From contig DFWY01000096.1 in assembly GCA_002381615.1 (NCBI GenBank), positions 1 to 56,715 on the forward strand: a stretch of DNA of 56,715 nucleotides, written 5' to 3'. Positions 44,978 to 53,514 of this stretch are shown in pieces. Position 1 is the first letter of the stretch, and every line of letters begins with the position of its first letter. The DNA is from Polaromonas sp. UBA4122. Lineage in GTDB: Bacteria > Pseudomonadota > Gammaproteobacteria > Burkholderiales > Burkholderiaceae_C. The notes under the pieces were generated by a model. The model was not told where the DNA came from, did no database searches, and was given only the letters and a program-made list of their open reading frames with translations. Position numbers and translations under genes: made by a program.

Positions 44978-46156
44978 CTAACCAGGCTGGTCCACAAAAC
45001 CCATTATTTTAACGTTTTTTGCAACAAACCGGAGCAAACGGGTACTTAGGTCATCCTGGGCCATCAGGCGGGACCGGGCACCGAGTGCGCAGGATTGCCA
45101 GGCCGGCAAGTCCGGTGGGCTCGGTATCGGGCCGCCGCTGGTGGCTTGGCGGGTTGCACCCTCATTCCAGGCTGCGTGAAAGGCCCGCAGCGAGGGCGGC
45201 GCGTCCAGCCAGTCGAGAAAGGCGTGCAGCTTGGCCAGATGGGCATCGTCATGCTGCGGATAAATCTGCCAGACAAAGGGTTTACCGGCCCAGAGGGCGC
45301 GCACCACGGAGTCCTCGCCGCGTACAAAATTGAGGTCGCAAGTCCAGAGCAAGTGGTCGTAGTCGCGCTGAGTCAGCAGCGGAAGGTATGAAATTGATAG
45401 CTGGCTGCGCCCGTCGATATTGGGCTGAAGGCCTATTTCATCACTTAAAATAGCCTTGACCGCGTTTTCGGCCCGTCCCGCCGCCACCAGCAGGCGCACC
45501 GGCTGGCCCGCCAGCCCGTGCTGCGCCAATTGCCCCAGGAGCCCGGCCAGCGCAGGCGGTTCGTAGCAGAACAGCGAAACCAGCTTTTCGTCGCTTTTTT
45601 CGCCTTTCCAGGCGATGCCTTGCGTTGCCAGCCAGGCGGTGCGGTCAAAACCGGCTTGTCGCTCGGTCAGGTCGGGCTCGCGTAACAGGCCGCCAGTCGC
45701 CTCTGTGAAGCCCGGGTAATAGAACCACTTGATCCAGCCGGCCACCGGGCCGCTTTGCACGGGCGAGGGCATGGCGTGGCAGCGCTCGACATAGGGTTCT
45801 GCCGACAGGTATTCGAGGTTGATCCATACAGGTTTCTTGCCTACAACCCTTTCAATACGGGCGCAGGCAGCTATTAATTCAGGAGCAATTCCGCAACCAA
45901 AAGCTTCGATCATCACGTCGGGCGGCTGCTGTTCAAACCTCGCAGCAGTCAGATCCGGCGGCCCGACCCAGGGCAGCACGCGAACGCCCACGCACCCGGC
46001 GGGGGCCATCCAGCGCAGCGCGGAGGCGTCGTCCGCCCACAGCCGAACCTGATGGCCGCGCGAGGCCAGATCGGCGGCCAGGCGCCAGCACACGCCAATG
46101 TCCCCGAAGTTGTCGATGACTTTGCAAAAAATGTCCCACTGCAGGCTGCGATTCAT
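44978..46156 (-). CDS. earP: EF-P arginine rhamnosyltransferase EarP
   Basis: EarP (formerly DUF2331) transfers rhamnose from dTDP-rhamnose to Arg32 of EF-P. From the ATG at 46156 the protein has about 392 residues. [20 protein letters not shown] at the N-terminus, [17 protein letters not shown] in the middle and [19 protein letters not shown] with the nucleotide-sugar binding residues are all conserved. It is next to efp, its only known target. Two dispersed repeat copies lie inside the gene, one at 45838-45880 and one at 45391-45440 in a variable loop ([18 protein letters not shown]). The frame can open further upstream at 46201, but that overlaps uvrC. Confidence 0.95.
   Translation of the reverse strand: MNRSLQWDIFCKVIDNFGDIGVCWRLAADLASRGHQVRLWADDASALRWMAPAGCVGVRVLPWVGPPDLTAARFEQQPPDVMIEAFGCGIAPELIAACARIERVVGKKPVWINLEYLSAEPYVERCHAMPSPVQSGPVAGWIKWFYYPGFTEATGGLLREPDLTERQAGFDRTAWLATQGIAWKGEKSDEKLVSLFCYEPPALAGLLGQLAQHGLAGQPVRLLVAAGRAENAVKAILSDEIGLQPNIDGRSQLSISYLPLLTQRDYDHLLWTCDLNFVRGEDSVVRALWAGKPFVWQIYPQHDDAHLAKLHAFLDWLDAPPSLRAFHAAWNEGATRQATSGGPIPSPPDLPAWQSCALGARSRLMAQDDLSTRLLRFVAKNVKIMGFVDQPG
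45391..45440 (+). repeat. short interspersed repeat inside earP, copy 6
   Basis: Reads AAATTGATAGCTGGCTGCGC, then CCGTCGATATT and GGGCTGAAGGCCTATTTC. Both blocks are well kept. It is antisense to earP and in frame in a variable stretch before the conserved donor-binding part of the protein. Confidence 0.8.
45838..45880 (-). repeat. short interspersed repeat inside earP, copy 7
   Basis: On the minus strand, in earP sense, it reads TTAATAGCTGCCTGCGCCCG, then TATTGAAAGGGTTGTAGGCAAG. The first block differs from the consensus by one base; the second is weaker. It encodes [14 protein letters not shown], just before the conserved [11 protein letters not shown]. Confidence 0.65.
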
Positions 46157-46199
46157 GAAAGGATTGTCCACAATACGGGACGCCCACCTTATTGCCTCC

Positions 46200-48152
46200 A
46201 TGACCCAAGCTCACGAATTCGATCCCCAACTGCTTAGCGAAGTGGCGGCACTGCCTGCGCTGCCGGGTGTTTACAGGTACTTTGATGCGGAAGGGGGTGT
46301 GCTGTATGTCGGCAAGGCGCGCGACCTGAAAAAACGGGTGACCAGCTACTTCCAGAAAAAGCACGGTGGCACACGCATTGGCCACATGGTGACCAAGATC
46401 GTCCGCATGGAGACCACGGTGGTGCGCTCCGAAGCCGAGGCGCTGCTGCTTGAAAACAACCTGATCAAGACGCTCAACCCGAAATACAACATCCTGTTTC
46501 GGGACGACAAGAGCTACCCCTACCTCAAGCTGACCGCGGCGCGCGCGGTGGAGGAGGGCGGCGCTCCATCAGCGGCGGCGTACCCGCGTATTGCCTACTA
46601 CCGGGGTGCGGTCGAAAAAAAGCACCATTACTTTGGACCTTACCCCAGCGCCTGGGCGGTGAAGGACACCATTTTGCTGCTGCAAAAGGTGTTCAGGCTG
46701 CGTACCTGCGAAGACACGGTGTTCAGCAACCGCACGCGGCCCTGCCTGCTGTACCAGATCAAACGCTGCTCCGCACCGTGCGTGGGTCACGTGTCGCCTG
46801 AGCAATACGCGCTGGATACGGCGAACGCCGAGCGGTTTTTACAGGGCCAGACGCAGGAAATCCTGACCGACCTTGAACAGAAAATGCTGGCGCATGCCGA
46901 CAAGCTGGAGTTTGAGCAGGCCGCCGAGCTGCGCAACCAGATGTCGGCGCTGTCCACGGTGCTGCACCAGCAGTCCATGGAAATCGGTGGCGACAAGGAT
47001 GTGGACATTCTGGCGGTGAAAGTGCAAGGCGGCAAAGCCTGCGTCAACCTGGCGATGGTTCGTGGCGGCCGCCATCTGGGCGACCGGCCCTATTTTCCGA
47101 CGCATGTGGAAAACGCCACCGACGTTGCCGCATTGGACGCGGAACTTGATGCGCCAGCGGATCAGGCTAAGGAGAAATCACTGGAGGCTCTGATCCTCGA
47201 AGCCTTCATTGCGCAGCACTACATTGATGTGCCCGTGCCACCCACCCTGGTGTGCAGCGAGCCGGTGGACAAGGACTTGATCGATGCGCTGGCGGAACAG
47301 ACCGGCAGCCGCGTCACGGCAATTCACCAGCCACGCGAGCAGCGCCGCATCTGGCTGGAGATGGCGCAGAAAAATGCCGGTCTTCAGCTGGCCCGCCTGC
47401 TGGCCGAGCAGGGCTCGCAACAGGCGCGCACGCGTGCGCTGGCAGAAGCGCTGGAGCTGCCGCTGGACAACCTGGACGCCTTGCGCATCGAGTGTTTTGA
47501 CATCTCTCACACGGCCGGGGAATCCACCCAGGCTTCCTGTGTGGTGTTCAAGGAGCACAAGATGCAAAACAGTGAATACCGCCGCTACAACATCGAAGGC
47601 ATTACCCCGGGCGACGATTACGCAGCCATGCGGCAGGTGCTGACGCGCCGCTACACCAAGCTGGCCGAGGCAGCGCGTAATCCTGAAACTAAGGGCGAAG
47701 CCAAGCTGCCGGATCTGGTGCTGGTGGATGGCGGCAAGGGGCAGGTGTCCATGGCCCGTTCGGTGTTTGCAGAGCTGGGTCTGGATCTGGGTCTTATTGC
47801 CGGTGTCGAAAAGGGCGAGGGTCGCAAGGTCGGCCTGGAAGAACTGGTGTTTGCCGACGGGCGCGACAAGGTGTACCTGGGCCGCGATTCAGCGGCGCTG
47901 ATGCTGATTGCGCAAATCAGGGATGAAGCCCACCGCTTTGCCATCACCGGCATGCGCGCCAAACGGGCCAAGGTCCGGGTGGGGGGCAGCAAGCTCGAAG
48001 ATATTGCGGGAATCGGCCCCAAGCGCCGCGCCAGCCTGCTGCAGCGCTTTGGGGGTATTCGCGGCATTGCGTCGGCCAGCGTGGAAGATATCGCGATGGT
48101 GGACGGTATTTCGAAAGACCTTGCCGAAGGCATTTATCGCGCCTTGCATTGA
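46200..48152 (+). CDS. uvrC: excinuclease ABC subunit UvrC
   Basis: UvrC makes both incisions around UvrB-bound DNA damage in nucleotide excision repair. From the ATG at 46200 it has 650 residues. It has the GIY-YIG nuclease ([20 protein letters not shown] near 21-40), a Cys-rich segment, and the UVR motif ([16 protein letters not shown], about 235-250). The RNase H-like C-terminal nuclease has [19 protein letters not shown] and [14 protein letters not shown], and two helix-hairpin-helix motifs lie at the end ([18 protein letters not shown]). It diverges from earP with only 43 nt between the two start codons. Confidence 0.97.
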   Translation: MTQAHEFDPQLLSEVAALPALPGVYRYFDAEGGVLYVGKARDLKKRVTSYFQKKHGGTRIGHMVTKIVRMETTVVRSEAEALLLENNLIKTLNPKYNILFRDDKSYPYLKLTAARAVEEGGAPSAAAYPRIAYYRGAVEKKHHYFGPYPSAWAVKDTILLLQKVFRLRTCEDTVFSNRTRPCLLYQIKRCSAPCVGHVSPEQYALDTANAERFLQGQTQEILTDLEQKMLAHADKLEFEQAAELRNQMSALSTVLHQQSMEIGGDKDVDILAVKVQGGKACVNLAMVRGGRHLGDRPYFPTHVENATDVAALDAELDAPADQAKEKSLEALILEAFIAQHYIDVPVPPTLVCSEPVDKDLIDALAEQTGSRVTAIHQPREQRRIWLEMAQKNAGLQLARLLAEQGSQQARTRALAEALELPLDNLDALRIECFDISHTAGESTQASCVVFKEHKMQNSEYRRYNIEGITPGDDYAAMRQVLTRRYTKLAEAARNPETKGEAKLPDLVLVDGGKGQVSMARSVFAELGLDLGLIAGVEKGEGRKVGLEELVFADGRDKVYLGRDSAALMLIAQIRDEAHRFAITGMRAKRAKVRVGGSKLEDIAGIGPKRRASLLQRFGGIRGIASASVEDIAMVDGISKDLAEGIYRALH

Positions 48153-48316
48153 GCGCTGATGGGCGCGCTGGCGAGCGCACGCGGGAGTCAACCGGTCTTC
48201 TCGTGCGTGCCTGTGCGTAACGGGTCCAGACGTTTTTGCGCAACGAAGCGCACCATTTTGGCCTGCGCTGACCGCTCGGCAGGCAAGGGGCTCACGGCTC
48301 ATGCCAAAATCGGGCT

Positions 48317-48883
48317 ATGTTTCTGACCATTCCGACCTTGATGACCTGGACCCGCATCGTCGCGATTCCGTTGATCGTAGGGATTTTCTATCTGAACATC
48401 GGCACGGCTGAGCGCAACTTGATTGCCACCGTGATGTTTGTTGTTTTCGCTGCGACCGACTGGCTGGACGGCTTTCTGGCGCGCAAGCTGAACCAGACGT
48501 CCGCATTCGGCGCTTTCCTCGATCCGGTGGCCGACAAGTTTCTGGTGAGCGCCTCGCTGCTGGTACTGGTGCATTTGCAGCGCGCTGATGTGTTTGTGGC
48601 GCTCATCATCATTGGCCGCGAGATTGCGATTTCTGCCCTGCGCGAATGGATGGCGCTGATAGGCGCTACCAAAAGCGTTGCCGTGCACATGCTGGGCAAG
48701 ATCAAAACCGCGGTCCAGATGGTGGCGATTCCTTTCCTGCTGTTTGACGGCAGGCTGTTCGGCGTGATCAATACCCATGTGTGGGGAACTTGGCTTATCT
48801 GGATCTCTGCGATCCTGACGGTCTGGTCGATGATTTATTACCTGCAAAAAGCCATTCCGGAAATCCGCGCGCGGGCCAAATGA
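48317..48883 (+). CDS. pgsA: CDP-diacylglycerol--glycerol-3-phosphate 3-phosphatidyltransferase
   Basis: PgsA makes phosphatidylglycerol phosphate at the inner membrane. The 188-residue protein has the CDP-alcohol phosphatidyltransferase signature D-G-x2-A-R-x8-G-x3-D-x3-D in DWLDGFLARKL followed by GAFLDPVADKFL. It also has an N-terminal IPTLMTWTRIVAIPLIVGIF helix and further membrane helices. The uvrC-pgsA order is common in proteobacteria. The gap of 164 nt after uvrC is GC-rich and I see nothing else in it. Confidence 0.95.
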   Translation: MFLTIPTLMTWTRIVAIPLIVGIFYLNIGTAERNLIATVMFVVFAATDWLDGFLARKLNQTSAFGAFLDPVADKFLVSASLLVLVHLQRADVFVALIIIGREIAISALREWMALIGATKSVAVHMLGKIKTAVQMVAIPFLLFDGRLFGVINTHVWGTWLIWISAILTVWSMIYYLQKAIPEIRARAK

Positions 48884-48906
48884 ATCTTTCCTGAAGTGGG
48901 CCGCCC

Positions 48907-49827
48907 TTGAGTTCCGCGTCCTCCATCAGCGCCACTATCCCTGCTATGGTTCGGGCCATGCCGGCCGTGTTCGTGCTGATCTGGAGCACCGGCTTTATCG
49001 TCGCCAAATTCGGCTTGCCTTACGCGCCGCCGCTGACCTTTCTGGTGATCCGCTATGTCCTGTCCATCGTCTGCTTCCTGATCTGGATTGGGCTGGCCCG
49101 CGCGTCCTGGCCGCGTGAGCGCCGGCAGTGGCTGCATCTGGCTGTGGCCGGGTTGCTGATGCATGCCGTTTATCTGGGCGGTGTCTGGGTGGCGGTCAAA
49201 GGCGGCATGGGCTCGGGCTTGGCGGCACTGATTGTGGGCTTGCAGCCGGTGCTGACGGCGCTGTGGACCTCGGGGACAGGCTCAGCGCAAGCGCACACCC
49301 GGGTCACGTCGCGGCAATGGATGGGTCTGGTGTTGGGCCTGGGCGGCTTGCTGCTGGTGGTCTCGCGCAAGTTTGGTACCGGCAGCGAAGTCACGGTGCT
49401 CACGCTGGCTTGCGCGGTGTCTGCGCTGATCAGCATCACCGCAGGCACTCTCTACCAAAAGCGCTTCATGAAACCCACCGACGTGCGCACCGCCAATGTC
49501 ATCCAGCTGGGCGCGGCCTTGCTGGTGACCCTGCCGCTGGCTTTCTTTGAAACCGAGGCGATTGTGTGGAACGGCGAATTTCTCGGCGCCATGGCCTGGT
49601 CCGTGCTTGCGCTCACACTCGGCGGCAGCTCGCTCCTTTACCTGCTGATTCAGCGCGGCGCGGCCACCTCGGTGACCAGCTTGCTATACCTTGTGCCGCC
49701 CACAACGGCCCTGATGGCGTGGGCGCTGTTTGGCGAATCCATCACCATGACCACCCTTGTCGGAACGGCACTCACGGCGCTGGGCGTGAGTCTCGTGGTG
49801 CGGCCCGCGAAGCCGCAGGTCACGTAG
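48907..49827 (+). CDS. EamA/DMT family transporter
   Basis: The 306-residue inner membrane protein of the drug/metabolite superfamily has about ten helices and two EamA repeats (about 20-150 and 165-300). Typical features are VFVLIWSTGFIVAKFGLPYA near the start and the second-repeat end SVTSLLYLVPPTTALMAWAL with FGESITMTTLVG. Its substrate is unknown. The TTG at 48907 is used; ATG codons at 48946 and 48958 are possible later starts that keep the first helix. It follows pgsA after 23 nt and overlaps the end of the convergent LysR gene by 8 nt. Confidence 0.85.
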   Translation: MSSASSISATIPAMVRAMPAVFVLIWSTGFIVAKFGLPYAPPLTFLVIRYVLSIVCFLIWIGLARASWPRERRQWLHLAVAGLLMHAVYLGGVWVAVKGGMGSGLAALIVGLQPVLTALWTSGTGSAQAHTRVTSRQWMGLVLGLGGLLLVVSRKFGTGSEVTVLTLACAVSALISITAGTLYQKRFMKPTDVRTANVIQLGAALLVTLPLAFFETEAIVWNGEFLGAMAWSVLALTLGGSSLLYLLIQRGAATSVTSLLYLVPPTTALMAWALFGESITMTTLVGTALTALGVSLVVRPAKPQVT

Positions 49828-50749
49828 TTTTCCAGGGCGTGCTCTGGAATTGTGCGAGCAAAAAATCGATGAGCAGGCGGATGCGTCGGGGCGAATCTGT
49901 GCGGTAGGGTGCCAGCCAGTGAATATCGGCGTCGGGCATGGCGTAGCCTGGCAGTATGCGCACCAGCTGGCCTGAAGCCAGCTGGGGTGCAATATCCCAT
50001 AGGCTGCGCAGCATGATGCCGCGGCCCTCTACGCACCAGTCGCGGACCAGCTCACCGGAGTTGCTTGACAGCGGCCCATGAACCCGCACCCGCGCCGGTA
50101 TTTTGTCCCGGTTTTTATTCAGCGGCCATACATCAAAGCGCTGACCCGTGGCGTTGCCGTTTTCACGAACGATCAGGCAGGCATGATGCTGCAAGGCTTC
50201 CAGGTTTGACGGTGTACCGTGCTGCTTGATGTAGCTGGGCGAGGCCACCAGCACGCGCTGGTTGCGCGCCAGTCGGCGCGAAACCCATTGCGCCGCCTGC
50301 CGGCCCTGCACAGACCAGAGCCAGATGGCACCGTCAAATCCATCGAGTGCGAGATCGGGCAACTGTTCGGTGAGTTGCAGCTGGATGTCGATGCGCGGGT
50401 AGCGTTCCTGAAAGCTTGCCAGCGCGGGCCCCAGCCATAGGCGCCCGAAGCCAAAGGTTGCCGCCAGCCGGATCAATCCCATGGGCTCTGCCTTGCGCTC
50501 CTGGAGTTCGGCTTCAAGCGCCGTAAAGCCTTGCAGCAAGACGCGCGCACGTTCGCACACGGTTTCGCCCTCGGCTGTCGGGCTGACGCGCCGGGTGGTG
50601 CGCTGAAACAAACGCTGGCCCAGCCGTGCTTCCAGCGCAGCGAGCCGCTTGGTCACGACAGGCGGCGCCACATCAAGGCTGAGTGCGGCGGCAGCCAGGC
50701 TGCCGTGGTCGCGCACGGCCAGTACGAGTTCCAGGTCGCTGCGTTCCAT
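49820..50749 (-). CDS. LysR family transcriptional regulator
   Basis: The 309-residue regulator has an N-terminal winged helix (LVLAVRDHGSLAAAALSLDV, PPVVTKRLAALEARLGQRLF, about 8-60) and a periplasmic-binding-protein-like effector domain (about 90-295). The effector domain includes MGLIRLAATFGFGRLWLGPA. It diverges from the haloacetate dehalogenase-like pseudogene with a 100-nt gap. In LysR pairs of this kind the regulator usually controls the divergent gene, here followed by tartrate/D-malate dehydrogenase. It may therefore control the latter now; this is inference. Confidence 0.88.
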   Translation of the reverse strand: MERSDLELVLAVRDHGSLAAAALSLDVAPPVVTKRLAALEARLGQRLFQRTTRRVSPTAEGETVCERARVLLQGFTALEAELQERKAEPMGLIRLAATFGFGRLWLGPALASFQERYPRIDIQLQLTEQLPDLALDGFDGAIWLWSVQGRQAAQWVSRRLARNQRVLVASPSYIKQHGTPSNLEALQHHACLIVRENGNATGQRFDVWPLNKNRDKIPARVRVHGPLSSNSGELVRDWCVEGRGIMLRSLWDIAPQLASGQLVRILPGYAMPDADIHWLAPYRTDSPRRIRLLIDFLLAQFQSTPWKTT

Positions 50750-50849
50750 TCATGCCCTTAAAGAAACAATCAATTGCCGGATTATTGCTTGAATCATCCT
50801 AAGCATTGCTACAGAATCTGTTCTAAACCAAAGGAAGCAAGGCAGATGG

Positions 50850-51690
50850 ATGTTTGAGGATTTTGTGTCCTGTGATGTCAAAGGCCCAACCGGTGTGCTG
50901 CGCACCTTGCGGAGCGGCCGTGGCGCACCACTTTTACTGCTGCACGGGCATCCGCAAACCCATGTGATGTGCCACGCGGTGGCCGCTGAGTTGGCCAAGG
51001 TGTTTACCGTGGTGGTGATGGACTTGCGCGGCTACGGTGATTCGACTCGGGTCACCAGCGATCCTGAATACCACGCTTATTCCAAACGTGCGATGGCGCT
51101 CGATACCGTGGCCGTCATGCACCACCACGGGTTTGATGGATTTCAAGTACTGGCCCATGACCGCGGCGCACGGGTTGCGCACCGCCTGGCGGCTGACCAC
51201 CCCGACGTGGTGCAGCGGCTGATGCTGGTGGACATTGCACCCACACTCGCCATATATGACAACACCTCCCATGCCTTTGCGCGCGCTTACTGGCACTGGT
51301 TCTTTTTGATGCAGCCGCCGCCTTTGCCGGAAGCCTTGATCGAGTCTGGTCCGGTGCGCTATGTGTGTAGCGTGATGGGCAAGCGCCAGGCGGGCCTGAC
51401 GGCTTTTGCTCCGGCCGCGCTGGCCGAGTACGAGCGCTGTGCGCAGATCCCGGGAACAGCCATGAGTAGTTGCGAGGACTACCGGGCATCCGCCACAATT
51501 GACTTGGTGCACGACCGCACCGATGTGGCGGCGGGGCATCGATTGGCGCAGTCGGACAGTATTTCGACGTGTTGCGTCTCTGGCGGGAACGGGCCAGCGA
51601 CGTGTCGGGGTGCAGCCTACCCTGTAGGCGCTGCATTGCGGAAGAAGCGCCAGCGCTACTGCTGGCGCAAGCCTTGAATTTTTTAAAACC
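50850..51690 (+). pseudogene. haloacetate (fluoroacetate) dehalogenase-like alpha/beta hydrolase, frameshifted
   Basis: The first 230 residues are a good alpha/beta hydrolase of the fluoroacetate dehalogenase group. They include LLLLHGHPQTHVMCHAVAAE, VMDLRGYGDSTRV and the nucleophile Asp104 in LAHDRGARVAHRL. After AAGHRLAQ at about 51547 the frame shifts by -1, and homologous sequence (VGQYFDVLRLWRERA, SLPC, IAEEAPALLLAQALNF) continues in the other frame. A segment of roughly 40 bp that should encode the strand before it is missing. The catalytic His region GHY reads RRC. The protein cannot be active. It lies just upstream of the tartrate dehydrogenase gene. Confidence 0.85.
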
Positions 51691-51707
51691 TGAATCAAAG
51701 GACCATC

Positions 51708-52814
51708 ATGAGCAAGAACATCGGTAAAAAAAGAATTGCGGTCATAGCGGGTGACGGCATCGGCAAGGAAGTGATGCCTGAGGGCATTCGCGTGCTGGAG
51801 GCGGCCGCCGTCAAATTCGGGATTGATTTGCAGTTCGATCATTTCGATTTTTCCAGTTGGGACTATTTTGAAAAGCACGGCAAGATGCTGCCCGACAACT
51901 GGAAAGACCAGATCGGCGGGCATGACGCGATTTACTTTGGCGCGGTTGGCTGGCCTGACAAAATCGCCGACCATGTATCGCTTTGGGGTTCGCTGCTGCT
52001 GTTCAGGCGCGAGTTTGACCAGTACATCAACTTGCGGCCGGCACGGCTGATGCCCGGCATCATTGCACCGGTGGTCAGGCGCGACGGCAGCCCGCGCGAG
52101 CCCGGCGAGATTGATTTTTATATCGTCCGTGAAAATACCGAGGGCGAGTACTCCAGCATTGGCGGTAAGGCGTTTCCTGGAACCGAGCGTGAGTTTGTGC
52201 TGCAGGAGTCGGTGTTTACCCGAATTGGCGTGGACCGCGTGCTGAAGTTTGCGTTCGAGCTGGCGCAGTCCCGGCCCAAAAAACACCTGACCAGTGCGAC
52301 CAAGTCCAATGGCATTTCAATCTCCATGCCTTATTGGGATGAACGTGTGCTTGAGATGGCCAAAAACTATCCGGCGATCCAACTGGACAAGTTTCATATT
52401 GATATCCTGACGGCGCATTTTGTACTGCGTCCTGATTTTTTTGACGTCGTGGTGGCCAGCAACCTGTTCGGTGACATCCTGAGTGATCTGGGGCCCGCTT
52501 GCACCGGAACCATCGGCATTGCGCCCAGCGCCAACCTCAACCCGGAGCGCAAGTTTCCCTCGCTGTTCGAGCCGGTGCATGGCTCTGCGCCGGACATTGC
52601 AGGGCGCAACATTGCCAACCCCATTGGCCAGATATGGTGCGGTGCCATGATGCTGGAGTTCCTGGGACACAAGGACGCGCACGACGGCATTCTTGCCGCC
52701 ATTGAAAAAGTGTTAAGCACCGAAAGGGGAGCTCCGCGTACGCCGGATCTGGGCGGTCAGGCCAGTACAGCGGATGTCGGCAAGGCCATTGCCGCGGCTC
52801 TCGCCGCGGGGTAA
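51708..52814 (+). CDS. tartrate dehydrogenase/decarboxylase or D-malate dehydrogenase
   Basis: The 368-residue enzyme of the isocitrate/isopropylmalate dehydrogenase family acts on tartrate or D-malate with NAD and a divalent metal. IAVIAGDGIGKEVMPEG starts the fold, and LRPARLMPGIIAPV plus the segment DFYIVRENTEGEYSSIGGKA are typical of the TtuC/DmlA group. The metal site is DVVVASNLFGDILSDLGPA and the NAD region is LFEPVHGSAPDIAGRNIANP. Choice between tartrate and D-malate is not settled by sequence. AAAGGA lies 8 nt before the ATG. Upstream are the dehalogenase relic and LysR gene. Confidence 0.92.
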   Translation: MSKNIGKKRIAVIAGDGIGKEVMPEGIRVLEAAAVKFGIDLQFDHFDFSSWDYFEKHGKMLPDNWKDQIGGHDAIYFGAVGWPDKIADHVSLWGSLLLFRREFDQYINLRPARLMPGIIAPVVRRDGSPREPGEIDFYIVRENTEGEYSSIGGKAFPGTEREFVLQESVFTRIGVDRVLKFAFELAQSRPKKHLTSATKSNGISISMPYWDERVLEMAKNYPAIQLDKFHIDILTAHFVLRPDFFDVVVASNLFGDILSDLGPACTGTIGIAPSANLNPERKFPSLFEPVHGSAPDIAGRNIANPIGQIWCGAMMLEFLGHKDAHDGILAAIEKVLSTERGAPRTPDLGGQASTADVGKAIAAALAAG

Positions 52815-52865
52815 CGGCGGGTTTTGTCAAGCATAAAAATTGCACACCATGCTTACGCTTAAGTC

Positions 52866-52893
52866 TTGAAAGCGTAAAAAAAGGGACTAGAAT
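52866..52893 (+). promoter_or_regulatory. upstream sigma-70 promoter of hupB
   Basis: TTGAAA (52866-52871), 16-nt spacer, TAGAAT (52888-52893). Both hexamers are one base from consensus. It reads toward hupB and is followed by a second promoter 63 nt downstream. Confidence 0.6.
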
Positions 52894-52927
52894 CCGCGTC
52901 CGTACAGTGAAGAAACTTGATGCTGTA

Positions 52928-52956
52928 TTGACAGGTTAGAAGTCCATGGCTCTAAT
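52928..52956 (+). promoter_or_regulatory. downstream sigma-70 promoter of hupB
   Basis: TTGACA (52928-52933), a 17-nt spacer and TCTAAT (52951-52956) make a near-perfect promoter. Transcripts would have a leader of about 105 nt before the GTG start of hupB. Confidence 0.7.
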
Positions 52957-53070
52957 TGGAATCAGCAGAAAACCTGCACATGCCGCTCTCGCTGACACCT
53001 TCATCACTGGGGTTCCGGGAGATATTTTTTAGAGACAACCAGATTAACTTTAATCAACGAGGGGCTTCTT

Positions 53071-53343
53071 GTGAACAAGACTGAACTGATCGAGCACATT
53101 GCCAAAAATGCTGATATTTCCAAAGCTGCCGCGACGCGTGCGCTGGAGGCAACCATTGGTGCCGTGAAAACAACCCTGAAAAAAGGAGGCTCCGTGTCTC
53201 TGGTAGGGTTTGGCACATTTGCAGTGGGCAAACGCGCTGCCCGCACTGGCCGCAACCCACGCACCGGCGATGCGATTAAAATCAAGGCTGCCAAGGTTCC
53301 AAAGTTTCGTCCGGGCAAAGCGCTCAAGGATGCTTTGAACTGA
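53071..53343 (+). CDS. hupB: HU family DNA-binding protein
   Basis: HU bends and compacts DNA as a dimer. The 90-residue protein starts with GTG (53071; GAGGGG ribosome site upstream) and reads [20 protein letters not shown]. It then has the dimer core [20 protein letters not shown] and the DNA-binding arm [20 protein letters not shown] with the intercalating Pro. Two strong promoters lie upstream. It is followed directly by tRNA-Val and ppiD; the hupB-ppiD order is widespread in proteobacteria. Confidence 0.96.
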   Translation: MNKTELIEHIAKNADISKAAATRALEATIGAVKTTLKKGGSVSLVGFGTFAVGKRAARTGRNPRTGDAIKIKAAKVPKFRPGKALKDALN

Positions 53344-53361
53344 TGAAAGAGGTTTAAGGTG

Positions 53362-53437
53362 GGGTGCTTAGCTCAGTTGGTAGAGCAGCGCCCTTACACG
53401 GCGTAGGTCGGCGGTTCGAGCCCGTCAGCACCCACCA
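53362..53437 (+). tRNA. tRNA-Val (anticodon UAC)
   Basis: This is a 76-nt cloverleaf including encoded CCA. Acceptor GGGTGCT pairs with AGCACCC, the D stem is GCTC/GAGC, and the anticodon loop CTTACAC has TAC at positions 34-36. The T loop contains GGTTCGAGCCC. It lies 18 nt after hupB and may be read from the hupB promoters, with a terminator following. Confidence 0.97.
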
Positions 53438-53444
53438 CCCATTG

Positions 53445-53476
53445 AAAAAAAGGCGAACTTGGGTTCGCCTTTTTTA
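53445..53476 (+). terminator. rho-independent terminator after tRNA-Val
   Basis: AAAAAAGGCGAAC pairs with GTTCGCCTTTTTT around a short loop, with T-runs on the plus strand. It ends the hupB/tRNA-Val transcript 8 nt past the tRNA. Confidence 0.92.
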
Positions 53477-53514
53477 TTGTTGAGCTTTATTCGACAGCCT
53501 ACAGGAAATTCGAG

